From Candidatus Caldatribacterium sp. (lineage in GTDB: Bacteria; Atribacterota; Atribacteria; Atribacterales; Caldatribacteriaceae): a DNA stretch of 64,000 bases. The notes under the pieces are model-generated. The model was not told where the DNA came from. It was given only the letters and a program-made list of their open reading frames with translations, and did no database searches. The stretch is taken from the NCBI GenBank assembly GCA_025060675.1, contig JANXBI010000037.1:6800-70799 (forward strand). Direction: 5' to 3'. Shown here piece after piece: positions 25,981 through 33,913 of this stretch (within the stretch, counting starts at the first letter, position 1; each line of letters starts with the position of its first letter). The translations under genes and the position numbers were made by a program.

Positions 25981-25992
25981 TTGTGGTACACT
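25981..25992 (+). promoter_or_regulatory. Candidate extended -10 for the SDR operon
   Basis: TTGTGGTACACT contains TACACT preceded by a TGn motif, 20 bp before the SDR start codon. It is divergent from the riboswitch promoter. No clear -35. Confidence 0.35.
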
Positions 25993-26012
25993 TTAGTACG
26001 GAGGGAGAACCT

Positions 26013-26741
26013 GTGGAAGCGTGGAAGGGGAAAGTTGCTTTGGTCACTGGGGCAAGCCGAGGCATCGGTCGGGCTATCGCGCGGACCCTTGCCGAAAAGG
26101 GTCTTTCGCTTGCTCTCTGTGCCCGCTCAAAAGACAAACTCGAAGCCTTAAAAGATGAGCTCCGTCCTTTCGGCGTTGAAGTTTTCATTTGCCCTGGAGA
26201 CCTCGCCGATCCCTCGTTTCCACCCTCTTTTGTGCGAGAGACAGGAGAGTATTTTGGACGCATTGACGTTGTAATTAACAACGCGGGAATTGCCTTGTCA
26301 AAACCCCTCGAAGTAACAACTCTTGAAGAGTGGGAGTTGCAGATGGCGGTAAATGTTCGTGCTCCTTTTCTTATTTGCCGAGAGGCTTTGCCATACCTTC
26401 GTCGCTCACCTCTTGCAACCATCATTAACATCTCTTCGGTTGTAGGTACAAAGGGCTATGTACACCAGGGGGCATATACGGCTTCGAAGCACGCACTTAT
26501 GGGTTTTACCAAAGTTCTTGCTCGAGAACTCCACAAGGAAGGCATCAGAGTTCACGTCATTGCCCCCGGAGGTGTAGAGACAGACCTCATTGCAGTAATG
26601 CGTCCAGATCTCTTACAAGAAAGGCTCATCGCTCCTTCGGAAATTGCTGAAATCGTGTGGTTTTTACTCTCTCTACGAGAGGGTAACGCAGTTATCGATG
26701 AAGTGCATGTTCGTCGAGCTTCGAACGAACCATGGAAATAG
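26013..26741 (+). CDS. Short-chain dehydrogenase/reductase
   Basis: 242 residues, classical SDR. Cofactor motif TGASRGIGRAIA (Arg after Ser favours NADPH), NNAGIA, catalytic Ser in INISSV, YTASK with the Tyr-Lys pair and an APGGVETDL tail. It most resembles 3-oxoacyl-ACP or sugar/polyol dehydrogenases but no substrate can be given. GTG 26013 lies about 8 bases after GGAGGGAG. A TIM-barrel isomerase gene follows after 10 bp, suggesting sugar or polyol metabolism. Confidence 0.9.
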   Translation: MEAWKGKVALVTGASRGIGRAIARTLAEKGLSLALCARSKDKLEALKDELRPFGVEVFICPGDLADPSFPPSFVRETGEYFGRIDVVINNAGIALSKPLEVTTLEEWELQMAVNVRAPFLICREALPYLRRSPLATIINISSVVGTKGYVHQGAYTASKHALMGFTKVLARELHKEGIRVHVIAPGGVETDLIAVMRPDLLQERLIAPSEIAEIVWFLLSLREGNAVIDEVHVRRASNEPWK

Positions 26742-26751
26742 GAGGAGAACA

Positions 26752-27699
26752 ATGAAGAAGAGGGGTGTTGAGCTCCTTCTTGGGGTTAAAAGTGATCCTA
26801 TCACCTACCGGTACTCTTTCCGATGGCTTTTTGATCTCATGGCTGAAGAGGAGGTTACGTACCTCCAGCTTGGAACGTTCTTCGAATTATACTTTCTCCC
26901 TGACTCCTACTTCTTACGACTCCGTAAGGAAGCAGAAGAGAGGGGTATTATTATCTCCAGCGTTTTCTCCGCTTACCGGGAACTCGGAGGATTTCTTTCA
27001 GAGGATCCTGACCTTGTTCGAGTCGCCGAACGAAATTACCGGCGCCTCATCGAGGTAGCTGCACTCCTTGGGGCTTCCTCCTGTGGTGCCTCCATGGGAG
27101 CTCTTCCTCGAGATCGCCTTGCCTCTCGAGAGGAAGGTATAGCCAGATACCTCGACAAGATGAGGGAACTCCTCCATTACGCAAAGTCCTGTGGTCTTGC
27201 CTGGATTACAACCGAACCAATGTCATGTTTCGCTGAGCCGCCTTGTAGCAGTGAGGAAGTCAGGCGAATTGGTGAAGAACTTACGCTGTATTGGCAAGAA
27301 CACAAAATGAGTGCAGCGCGATTTGGGTTTTGTGCGGATGTTTCCCACGGGTGGGTTGATAGCAGTGGAAACCTCCGAGAACATCACCTTTCGCTTTTTG
27401 TCGCGACATTCCCTTACCTCCATGAGTTCCATTGGAAGAATACCGACGCTGTTTACCACGAAACTTTTGGTTTTGAACCTGAGAACCTCAGCCGAGGTGT
27501 TATCAACGTTCGAGAAATACGAGCTCTCCTTATGCACTATAGTTATCTCCTTCCCGAGCAACGCCTTATAGGGTACCTAGAACTTCCGGGACCGAAACTT
27601 GGCCGTGACTATAGTGATCCTCTTCTTGAACGCATGCTTCGTGAATCCCTACGGTACTTAAAGCAAGTGCTTTCTGAGGAAGTTACTGTACCTTTGTAG
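26752..27699 (+). CDS. TIM-barrel protein of the sugar phosphate isomerase/epimerase superfamily
   Basis: 315 residues. ATG 26752 behind AGGAGGAGAA; upstream extension to 26644 runs inside the SDR gene and is rejected. The barrel is suggested by LQLGTFFELYFLP, the EVAALLGASSCGASMG strand-loop, ITTEPMSCFAEPP (metal Glu), FCADVSHGWVD (His/Asp ligands), EFHWKNTD and a late GYLELPGPK (Glu). These match the xylose-isomerase-like (AP endonuclease 2) metal centre. Likely acts on a sugar with the adjacent SDR; the exact reaction is unknown. Confidence 0.75.
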   Translation: MKKRGVELLLGVKSDPITYRYSFRWLFDLMAEEEVTYLQLGTFFELYFLPDSYFLRLRKEAEERGIIISSVFSAYRELGGFLSEDPDLVRVAERNYRRLIEVAALLGASSCGASMGALPRDRLASREEGIARYLDKMRELLHYAKSCGLAWITTEPMSCFAEPPCSSEEVRRIGEELTLYWQEHKMSAARFGFCADVSHGWVDSSGNLREHHLSLFVATFPYLHEFHWKNTDAVYHETFGFEPENLSRGVINVREIRALLMHYSYLLPEQRLIGYLELPGPKLGRDYSDPLLERMLRESLRYLKQVLSEEVTVPL

Positions 27700-27715
27700 G
27701 AAAGGAGGGGGTGTG

Positions 27716-28396
27716 ATGCGTTTCTTTGTGTTCTGGGTGGTGCTTTCCCTCGTAGGATGTTTAGGTGCTTCTGGACATGCTCAGAGAAAGATCCCTCTTC
27801 CACCCCCAAGATTTAGGAGTGAAGTCTCGGTGGAAGAAGCACTCCTTCGACGTCGCTCTCATCGTTCTTTTGATCCTTCCCCCTTGTCGCTCCAAGAAGT
27901 GGCACAGCTCCTTTGGTCAGCCCAGGGGATTACCGACAAAGCTTCTGGTTTCCGTACAGCTCCTTCAGCTGGAGCCCTTTACCCTCTTGAGTTATACTTC
28001 GTAGCTGGGCAGGTCGAAAGCCTTCCCCCTGGGGTGTACCGTTACCTTCCTGAGGAACATGCCCTTTATGAAGTTCTCTTGGGGGATCGACGGGAAGAAC
28101 TTTTCCGCGCGGCTCTTTTCCAGAGATGGGTTCGGGAAGCACCAGGAATCCTCGTTTTTGCTGCTGTCTACGAACGCACGACTCGGAAATACGGTGAGCG
28201 AGGTATTCGCTACGTTCATATGGAGGCTGGCCATGCAGCACAAAACGTGTATTTGCAAGCTGAAACCTTAGGTCTTGGAACGGTAGTTGTGGGAGCTTTC
28301 GAAGACGGCGGCGTGCAGAAAGCGCTTGGGTTACCAGCGCACGAACAACCGTTGTACCTCATGCCAGTGGGAAGAAAAAAGAGCGGCGTAGGTTGA
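27716..28396 (+). CDS. SagB/nitroreductase-family lipoprotein
   Basis: 226 residues. ATG 27716 after AAAGGAGGGGG; GTG 27713 is an alternative. The N-terminus FWVVLSLVGCLG carries a lipobox (LVGC), so the protein is probably an exported lipoprotein. The rest is a SagB-type nitroreductase domain: ALLRRRSHRSFDPSPLSL, LLWSAQGIT, RTAPSAGALYPLELY, VYRYLPEEHAL and AGHAAQNVYLQAETLGLGTVVVG, with the FMN-binding Arg pair and Ser-Ala-Gly-Ala-Leu-Tyr-Pro loop. An FMN-dependent oxidoreductase; the substrate is unknown. Its stop codon lies inside the pyr promoter. Confidence 0.82.
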   Translation: MRFFVFWVVLSLVGCLGASGHAQRKIPLPPPRFRSEVSVEEALLRRRSHRSFDPSPLSLQEVAQLLWSAQGITDKASGFRTAPSAGALYPLELYFVAGQVESLPPGVYRYLPEEHALYEVLLGDRREELFRAALFQRWVREAPGILVFAAVYERTTRKYGERGIRYVHMEAGHAAQNVYLQAETLGLGTVVVGAFEDGGVQKALGLPAHEQPLYLMPVGRKKSGVG

Positions 28397-28421
28397 CAGA
28401 AGAAGAACTCCCCGATATCCT
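28393..28421 (+). promoter_or_regulatory. Promoter of the pyr operon
   Basis: Consensus TTGACA at 28393-28398, 17-bp spacer, TATCCT at 28416-28421. The expected start near 28427 places the leader peptide's ribosome site (GAGGG, 28426-28430) at the very 5' end of the RNA. The -35 box overlaps the stop codon of the preceding nitroreductase gene. Confidence 0.85.
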
Positions 28422-28436
28422 AATTGAGGGTTGCGC

Positions 28437-28520
28437 ATGAGAGAGCAGGGGAAACGTACCATAGAGAGTATCCATCTTCCCTCTTTGTGGGAAGATGGAT
28501 TTTTTTGTGCCTCTTTTTAG
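28437..28520 (+). CDS. 27-residue leader peptide of the pyr operon
   Basis: ATG 28437 is 6-7 bases after GAGGG and opens a 27-codon frame (begins MREQGKRTIES, ends GFFCASF) that stops at TAG 28518, just before the pyrB ribosome site GGGGGTGG. The whole terminator hairpin and its T-run lie inside the frame. This is the layout of the E. coli pyrBI leader (PyrL), where a ribosome closely following polymerase prevents the hairpin from forming. The peptide itself is probably without function. Confidence 0.7.
   Translation: MREQGKRTIESIHLPSLWEDGFFCASF
28470..28506 (+). terminator. Intrinsic terminator/attenuator upstream of pyrB
   Basis: Perfect 11-bp stem ATCCATCTTCC / GGAAGATGGAT with a 9-base loop, followed directly by T6 (T7 counting the last stem base). 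It sits after the pyr promoter and 25 bp before pyrB, inside the leader-peptide frame. The loop is pyrimidine-rich (CTCTTTGTG), as expected for a pause sensitive to UTP. Confidence 0.88.
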
Positions 28521-28531
28521 GGGGTGGAAAA

Positions 28532-29458
28532 GTGTGGGCTCACCGACACCTCACAGGAATACGCCACCTGAGCAAAGAAGACATCCTTTTCATTCTTGAC
28601 CGGGCAATGTACTGGCGGGAATTCTTGGAGCATGCTCCGAAGTTTTCGAACGCTCTTGCAGGGTACTCTATGGTTTGTCTTTTCTTCGAACCGAGCACCC
28701 GTACTCGCACATCCTTTGAGATGGCAGGGAAACTACTTGGAATGCACGTTATCAACTTCTCTCTTGAAGGAAGCAGTCTCGAAAAAGGTGAGAGTTTCCG
28801 CGACACGGTTCGAACCATTGCGAGGATGAAGACAGACGTTCTTGTGGTTCGACACCGAACCAGTGGTATCCCTGAGTACCTTGCCACCTTTTTGCCCTGC
28901 CACATCGTGAACGCAGGGGATGGCCTTCGGGAACACCCCACCCAGGCGCTCCTTGATCTTTTGACTATGCGAAGAGCTTTCGGAAGTATTGAGAACCTTC
29001 GGGTAGCGATCATTGGGGATGTCCTCCACAGCAGAGTTGCTCGATCTCTTGCCCTGGCTTTAAGCAAATTTGGGAACAAGGTTATCGCTTCTGGGCCTCC
29101 AACCCTTGTGCCTAAGGATGTCGAAGCACTTGGCATGACGAGAATTTTCCCAGTAGAAGAAGCAATCAGGGAAGCGGATGTAGTGTATCTCCTCCGGATT
29201 CAGCGAGAACGTCAGGAAGCGGGATATTTTCCCAGTCTCCGGGAGTATGCTAAATTCTTCGGTCTCAGGGAAGAGTTACTGAGAGGTTTTGAGGGATCTA
29301 AAATCGTCATGCATCCGGGCCCGGTCAATCGAGGTGTAGAGATTGAGTATGGCTTGGTAGAACATGGTGCTTCCCGTATCGAGGAACAAGTGACCTGCGG
29401 GGTGGCAGTGCGTATGGCGGTTCTTGAAATCCTCGTTTGCGAGGGGAAAGTTCAATGA
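28532..29458 (+). CDS. pyrB: Aspartate carbamoyltransferase catalytic chain
   Basis: 308 residues. Carbamoyl-phosphate motif FEPSTRTRTSFEMA, HPTQALLDLLTM, and the C-terminal HPGPVNRGVEIEYG are all intact. Condenses carbamoyl phosphate with aspartate. GTG 28532 lies after GGGGGTGGAAAA; a longer frame from 28424 would read through the leader region and is rejected. No pyrI regulatory chain follows, so allosteric control of the E. coli type is not expected and attenuation may carry more weight. Overlaps pyrC by 4 bp. Confidence 0.97.
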   Translation: MWAHRHLTGIRHLSKEDILFILDRAMYWREFLEHAPKFSNALAGYSMVCLFFEPSTRTRTSFEMAGKLLGMHVINFSLEGSSLEKGESFRDTVRTIARMKTDVLVVRHRTSGIPEYLATFLPCHIVNAGDGLREHPTQALLDLLTMRRAFGSIENLRVAIIGDVLHSRVARSLALALSKFGNKVIASGPPTLVPKDVEALGMTRIFPVEEAIREADVVYLLRIQRERQEAGYFPSLREYAKFFGLREELLRGFEGSKIVMHPGPVNRGVEIEYGLVEHGASRIEEQVTCGVAVRMAVLEILVCEGKVQ

Positions 29459-30762
29459 TGCGGAGAATTCTCATTCAACGGGGAACGCTTGTTCTTCCAG
29501 ATCGGAAGATTTTCATGGATGGAGATATCCTCATCGAGAACGGAGTAATTACGCGCATCGAGAAAGGGATCGCAGATCCTCAAGCATGCGTTATCGATGC
29601 TTCAGGACTTCTTGTGGGACCAGGCTTTGTAAACCTCCATGTTCATTTTCGCGAGCCAGGAGGGGAAAAGAAGGAGACTCTCGAAACTGGAGCAAAAGCG
29701 GCAGCTCGAGGAGGGTTTACCACTGTTTTAGCGATGCCGAACACCTCGCCTCCCCTCGATAATCCAGTAGTCGTACGTACCCTTACCCTCAAGGCACGGT
29801 CCATTGCCTTTACCAATATCCTCTTTGCAGGGGCCATAAGTCGGGGATGCCAAGGAAAAGAGATGGCTGAATACGGCCTCTTGAAGGAAGCTGGGGTTGT
29901 AGCGCTCAGCGACGATGGGGCAAGCGTTGAAAGCTCGAGACTTCTCTACCTTGCTTTTCAGTATGCTCAGTATTTCGACCTCCCTTTTATCCTCCATGAG
30001 GAAGACCAAGAACTCTCTCGAGACGGCCATATACACGAAGGTACGATTGCCTTTCTTCTTGGATACAAAGGAATACCAAGGGTTGCCGAGGATAGCCGAA
30101 TAGCTCGGGACATTCTCCTCGCTCTGAATACTGGCGCCAGAGTACATTTCACGCACCTCTCCACCGAGATGAGCGTAGCCCTTCTTCGCTTCTTCAAAAA
30201 CAAGGTCTCCCTAAGTGCCGATGTTACACCACATCACCTTATCCTCACCGTGGAGGACATTCCAAAACTTGGCAACCTTGCCAAAGTAAAACCACCTTTG
30301 CGGGAGAAAAAAGACATCGAGGCTTTGAAGATGGGTATCGCTGAGGGGGTTATCGATATCCTTGCCTCAGACCATGCTCCCCACGCTCCCGAGGATAAAG
30401 AGGGAAGCTTTGCCGATGCCGCCTTTGGCATTGCGAATCTTGAGGTGACGGTTCCCCTTTACGTGAAAGCCCTTGTTGAAGAAGGTGTTATTGATTGGAT
30501 TGAGCTGTGGAGAAAGCTAAGCTATAACCCAGCAAAATTCCTGAAGCTCGAAGACAGAGGCATTCTTGCTGAAGGAAAGGTTGCTGATATTACTATCCTT
30601 GATCCCCAAACCGAGTGGGAGGTAGACATCACGCAGTTTGAGTCAAAAGGAAAAAACTGCCCTTTCCAGGGATGGTCACTTCGGGGATGGCCGGTATACA
30701 CCATCGTTGGTGGACGAGTTGTTATGGCTGAAAGGAGAATCGTAGATGGAGAGTTTTGCTAA
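29455..30762 (+). CDS. pyrC: Dihydroorotase
   Basis: 435 residues, amidohydrolase-type (class I PyrC). Zinc ligands in NLHVHFREPGG, the RGGFTTVLAMPNT loop, VHFTHLST and SDHAPH with the catalytic Asp. Closes carbamoyl aspartate to dihydroorotate. ATG 29455 is 8 bases after GAGGGG and overlaps the pyrB stop; a second ATG follows at 29458. Confidence 0.96.
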   Translation: MMRRILIQRGTLVLPDRKIFMDGDILIENGVITRIEKGIADPQACVIDASGLLVGPGFVNLHVHFREPGGEKKETLETGAKAAARGGFTTVLAMPNTSPPLDNPVVVRTLTLKARSIAFTNILFAGAISRGCQGKEMAEYGLLKEAGVVALSDDGASVESSRLLYLAFQYAQYFDLPFILHEEDQELSRDGHIHEGTIAFLLGYKGIPRVAEDSRIARDILLALNTGARVHFTHLSTEMSVALLRFFKNKVSLSADVTPHHLILTVEDIPKLGNLAKVKPPLREKKDIEALKMGIAEGVIDILASDHAPHAPEDKEGSFADAAFGIANLEVTVPLYVKALVEEGVIDWIELWRKLSYNPAKFLKLEDRGILAEGKVADITILDPQTEWEVDITQFESKGKNCPFQGWSLRGWPVYTIVGGRVVMAERRIVDGEFC

Positions 30763-31666
30763 AAGGGTTACCGAGAAAGTCTACCGATTTGGACCTCTTG
30801 TGGTTGGTCTTGATCCCCACTTCGATGCGCTTCCTCCTTTCCTCTTGCGGCGATTCCTGCCCCGAGAGATGAGTCTTGAGGGACTTGCAGAAGCGGTCTT
30901 TGCGTTTGGGGCAGAGCTTCTTGAAGCGCTTTCGGGAGAAGTTGGCTGCATCAAAATCCAACTTGCTTTTTATGAAGCATTAGGGATTCCCGGAATGCGA
31001 GCGTTGTCTGAAACCTTACGCCTGGCAAAGGATCGTGGATTCCTTGTGATCCTTGATGGAAAACGAAATGATATTGCAAGTAGCGCCATCCTTTATGCAC
31101 AGGGGTATCTCTCGGGAATTAAATTAGGCAATGTCGTTCTTTCGCCTTTCTGGAACGCTGATGCGCTTACTGTGAATCCCTACTTTGGGGAGGATGGTCT
31201 TCGTCCTTTCTTTACAGAAGCTTACCAGAGTGGTAAAGGGATTTTCGTTCTTGCCCGCACCTCAAATCCCTCGGCACCGTTCCTCCAGGATGAAGGGTGT
31301 TCCATACGGGTTTTTGAAAAAGTTGCTTCCCTCGTAGATACCCTACGAGGAGAGTTCCCAGAGGATTCCCCGGTGAGCTCTTTTGGTCTTGTCGTCGGAG
31401 CAACCTACCCGAACGATTTGAAACGTTTACGCAAAAGCTTCCCAAACCTTCTTTTCCTCATTCCTGGAATAGGAGCACAAGGGGGGAGTCTTGAAATGGT
31501 TCGGTTTGCTTTCCTCCCGGGAGGATTAGGAGCGCTTATTGCTGTCTCCCGGGATATCCTCTTTGCGTACCGCGAAAAAGGGAGAAAAGAAGGGGAAGAT
31601 TTCGCAGAGAGGGCCCTCGAACGGGTTCGTGAGTACCGAAGGATTCTGCAGAGTATCGTACCATGA
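30746..31666 (+). CDS. pyrF: Orotidine-5'-phosphate decarboxylase (PyrF type 2)
   Basis: 306 residues. LVVGLDPHFDALP at the N-terminus and the catalytic VILDGKRNDIASSA (the D-x-K-x-x-D array) are diagnostic; IPGIGAQGGSLE binds phosphate. Length and sequence fit the longer type 2 enzymes of actinobacteria and some anaerobes rather than the ~230-residue type. Overlaps pyrC by 17 bp and pyrK by 4 bp. Confidence 0.95.
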   Translation: MESFAKRVTEKVYRFGPLVVGLDPHFDALPPFLLRRFLPREMSLEGLAEAVFAFGAELLEALSGEVGCIKIQLAFYEALGIPGMRALSETLRLAKDRGFLVILDGKRNDIASSAILYAQGYLSGIKLGNVVLSPFWNADALTVNPYFGEDGLRPFFTEAYQSGKGIFVLARTSNPSAPFLQDEGCSIRVFEKVASLVDTLRGEFPEDSPVSSFGLVVGATYPNDLKRLRKSFPNLLFLIPGIGAQGGSLEMVRFAFLPGGLGALIAVSRDILFAYREKGRKEGEDFAERALERVREYRRILQSIVP

Positions 31667-32427
31667 GGCTTGCACAAATACGTAAAAAGGAAAAAGTCGG
31701 AGAACGGTTTGTGCTGCTTGAGGTTGAGGAAGAGAGTATTGCAACCCGAGCCAAGCCTGGCCAGTTCGTTATGGTTCGTCCCTTCGAAGGAGTGTATGAT
31801 CCTATCCTCCCTCGGCCCTTTGCCATTCTGCGGACTGAGGGAAACTGTTTCACTCTGCTCTTTGAAATCGTCGGAAGGGGGACGTTTCTTCTCTCGCACC
31901 TTGAGCCAGGAGACAACCTCCGCGTCCTTGGCCCCCTGGGACGAGGGTTCTCTCTTGAAACCCCTCGTGCTGTACTCATTGGAGGAGGGAGAGGAATTGT
32001 CCCCCTTGTTTTCCTGGCCATAGAGTTCACAAAGCGAGGAATCCCTTTTGCTTTCTTTGCAGGTTTTCGGGAAAAAGGCGAGCTTAGTCTTCTCCGTGTT
32101 CTCGAGGGTATTACGGATATCTCTTGGAGTTGTGAAGAAAAGGTTGCTGGGGGTTTCTGTGGAACAGTTCTTGGGCTTTTTGAGAAGCACCTCGACGTGG
32201 TTTGCCAGAGCAACACGAGAATCTATGCCTGCGGACCAGAAGGGATGCTCCGTGGACTCGCGAAAGCGCTCCAAGGAAAAGAAGAAGTAACCGAGGTTTC
32301 TCTTGAAGCACGGATGGGCTGTGGCTTTGGTGTGTGCCTTGGCTGTGTGGTACCAAGGAAAAACGGAGGGTACTGGCACGTATGTAGCGATGGTCCAGTT
32401 TTTCGGCTTTCCGAGGTGGTGCTGTGA
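31663..32427 (+). CDS. pyrK: Dihydroorotate dehydrogenase B, electron transfer subunit
   Basis: 254 residues. FAD-binding PGQFVMVRP and LPRPFAI, the pyridine-nucleotide GGGRGIVPLVFLA loop, YACGPEGMLRGLA, and a C-terminal 2Fe-2S site MGCGFGVCLGC followed by a further Cys in WHVCSDGPVF. It passes electrons from dihydroorotate oxidation (PyrD) to NAD. The segment CGVG of many PyrK proteins is varied, as often seen. Lies directly before pyrD, as needed for the PyrDK heterotetramer. Confidence 0.94.
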   Translation: MRLAQIRKKEKVGERFVLLEVEEESIATRAKPGQFVMVRPFEGVYDPILPRPFAILRTEGNCFTLLFEIVGRGTFLLSHLEPGDNLRVLGPLGRGFSLETPRAVLIGGGRGIVPLVFLAIEFTKRGIPFAFFAGFREKGELSLLRVLEGITDISWSCEEKVAGGFCGTVLGLFEKHLDVVCQSNTRIYACGPEGMLRGLAKALQGKEEVTEVSLEARMGCGFGVCLGCVVPRKNGGYWHVCSDGPVFRLSEVVL

Positions 32428-33329
32428 ATCTCTCCGTACATCTTGGTAGGCTTACGCTCCAAAATCCTATCGTTCTTGCCTCTGGCACTTGTGGGTATGG
32501 AAAGGAAATACAGCCTTACCTTGATCTCAACTCTCTCGGGGCCATTACGGTGAAGGGCTTGAGCCTCTTCCCCAGAGAAGGGAATCCTCCACCCAGGATT
32601 TGGGAAGTTCGAGCAGGACTTCTGAACTCTATAGGCCTTGAAAATAAGGGGTTAGAGCGTTTCCTAGAGGAAGATCTCCCTTTTCTTGAGGGTCTCACGA
32701 CTCGTGTTTTCGTCAACATCTGGGGAAGCACTGTCAACGAGTACGTTGTTCTGGCGCGAAAGCTCGACACAGTAAAAAGGGTTGATGCTCTTGAGCTCAA
32801 CCTTTCTTGTCCAAACGTAGAACGGGGAGGAGCAGCCTTTGCTTCCGATTGTACAGTGCTTGAAAGGCTTGTCGGGGAAGTACGAGCATCTACAGGGAAA
32901 TTCCTTATCGTAAAGCTTGGACCTCAGATTTGTGATTGGGAAACCACAGTGGCTCTCCTTGAAAAAGAGGGTGCTGAAGCCTTAAGTGTTACTAACTCTT
33001 TTCCCGGTTTAGCTGTGGACGTAGAACGCATGAGCTTTGTTTTTGCCCGAAAGACGGCTGGGCTTTCCGGACCAGCTATTAAGCCCCTTGCTCTCAAGAT
33101 GGTTTACGATCTTGTGGGGATGACTGATCTTCCTATTATTGGCATGGGAGGAATTGTCACCGCCGAGGATGCTTTAGAATTCCTCCTGGTTGGTGCAAAA
33201 GCCGTGGGTATTGGAACTGCCAACCTCATAGCGCCTTCTTCAGCGATGTACGTTCTTGAGGGAATAAAGCAGTACCTTTCGCGTAAGGATATTACAGACA
33301 TTAAGGAGATTATTGGGAGAGTGAGGTGA
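32424..33329 (+). CDS. pyrD: Dihydroorotate dehydrogenase B, catalytic subunit
   Basis: 301 residues. N-terminus LTLQNPIVLASGTCGYG, VKGLSLFPREGNPPPRIWE, ELNLSCPNVERGG (catalytic Cys in the class 1B loop), VKLGPQ, and the FMN-binding IIGMGGIVTAEDALEFLLVGA. GTG 32424 overlaps the pyrK stop. The Cys-containing active-site loop and adjacent pyrK mark the NAD-linked 1B type. Confidence 0.95.
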   Translation: MNLSVHLGRLTLQNPIVLASGTCGYGKEIQPYLDLNSLGAITVKGLSLFPREGNPPPRIWEVRAGLLNSIGLENKGLERFLEEDLPFLEGLTTRVFVNIWGSTVNEYVVLARKLDTVKRVDALELNLSCPNVERGGAAFASDCTVLERLVGEVRASTGKFLIVKLGPQICDWETTVALLEKEGAEALSVTNSFPGLAVDVERMSFVFARKTAGLSGPAIKPLALKMVYDLVGMTDLPIIGMGGIVTAEDALEFLLVGAKAVGIGTANLIAPSSAMYVLEGIKQYLSRKDITDIKEIIGRVR

Positions 33330-33910
33330 CGACATTGGAAAAAGAGGCTATTCTCGATCTCTTTCGGAAAGCGGGAGCATTCCTTGAAGGACATTTTCTC
33401 CTTACTTCTGGACTTCACAGCCCTTACTATGTGGAAAAATTTAAGCTTCTTCAGTATCCACAGTATGTGGAACGACTAGCACAGGCAATTGCTGAAGGTT
33501 TCAGAGGAGAACGTGTTGATGTCGTCGTAGGACCAGCAATCGGGGGTATTGTCCTTGCTTATGAAGTTGCCCGGGCGTTTGGAGCCCGTATGGCCTTCAC
33601 GGAGCGTGAAGAGGGGAAAATGCGGTTCCGGAGGGACTTTACCCTGGACCATGAGGATAAAGTCCTCGTCGTAGAGGATGTCGTGACCACTGGAACGTCT
33701 CTCCTTGAGGTGATCGAGGCAGTACGAGAAAAAGGAGCGTCAATTATTGGGGCGGCAGTACTTGTGGACAGAAGCGGAGGAAAGGTGTCTCTCCCGTATC
33801 CATACACTCCGCTTCTTACCATGGAAATGCCAGTGTATACCCCCGAGGAATGTCCTCTCTGCAAGGAAAGTATTGCTTTACAAAAGCGGGGAAGTCGATA
33901 CATCGCATGA
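33326..33910 (+). CDS. pyrE: Orotate phosphoribosyltransferase
   Basis: 194 residues. PRPP motif VLVVEDVVTTGTSLLEVIEA and LTSGLHSPYYVEKFKLLQYP with the orotate-binding region; VDVVVGPAIGGIVLAYEVAR. The C-terminal CPLCKESIALQKRGSR extension with a Cys pair is seen in thermophile PyrE proteins. GTG 33326 overlaps the pyrD stop. Completes the operon's conversion of aspartate to UMP except for carbamoyl phosphate synthase, which is not in the window. Confidence 0.95.
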   Translation: MTTLEKEAILDLFRKAGAFLEGHFLLTSGLHSPYYVEKFKLLQYPQYVERLAQAIAEGFRGERVDVVVGPAIGGIVLAYEVARAFGARMAFTEREEGKMRFRRDFTLDHEDKVLVVEDVVTTGTSLLEVIEAVREKGASIIGAAVLVDRSGGKVSLPYPYTPLLTMEMPVYTPEECPLCKESIALQKRGSRYIA

Positions 33911-33913
33911 GCT

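Noticed and set aside
25796..26431. Upstream extension of the chemoreceptor frame to 841 codons
   Set aside because: The added part reads through the riboswitch and the opposite-strand SDR gene; the proper start has a good ribosome site at 25804-25809.
28397..28470. PyrR-binding loop in the pyr leader
   Set aside because: I could not find the conserved PyrR hairpin loop; the leader is too short before the terminator.
31405..32379. 324-codon minus-strand frame
   Set aside because: Antisense to pyrF and pyrK; composition is not protein-like.
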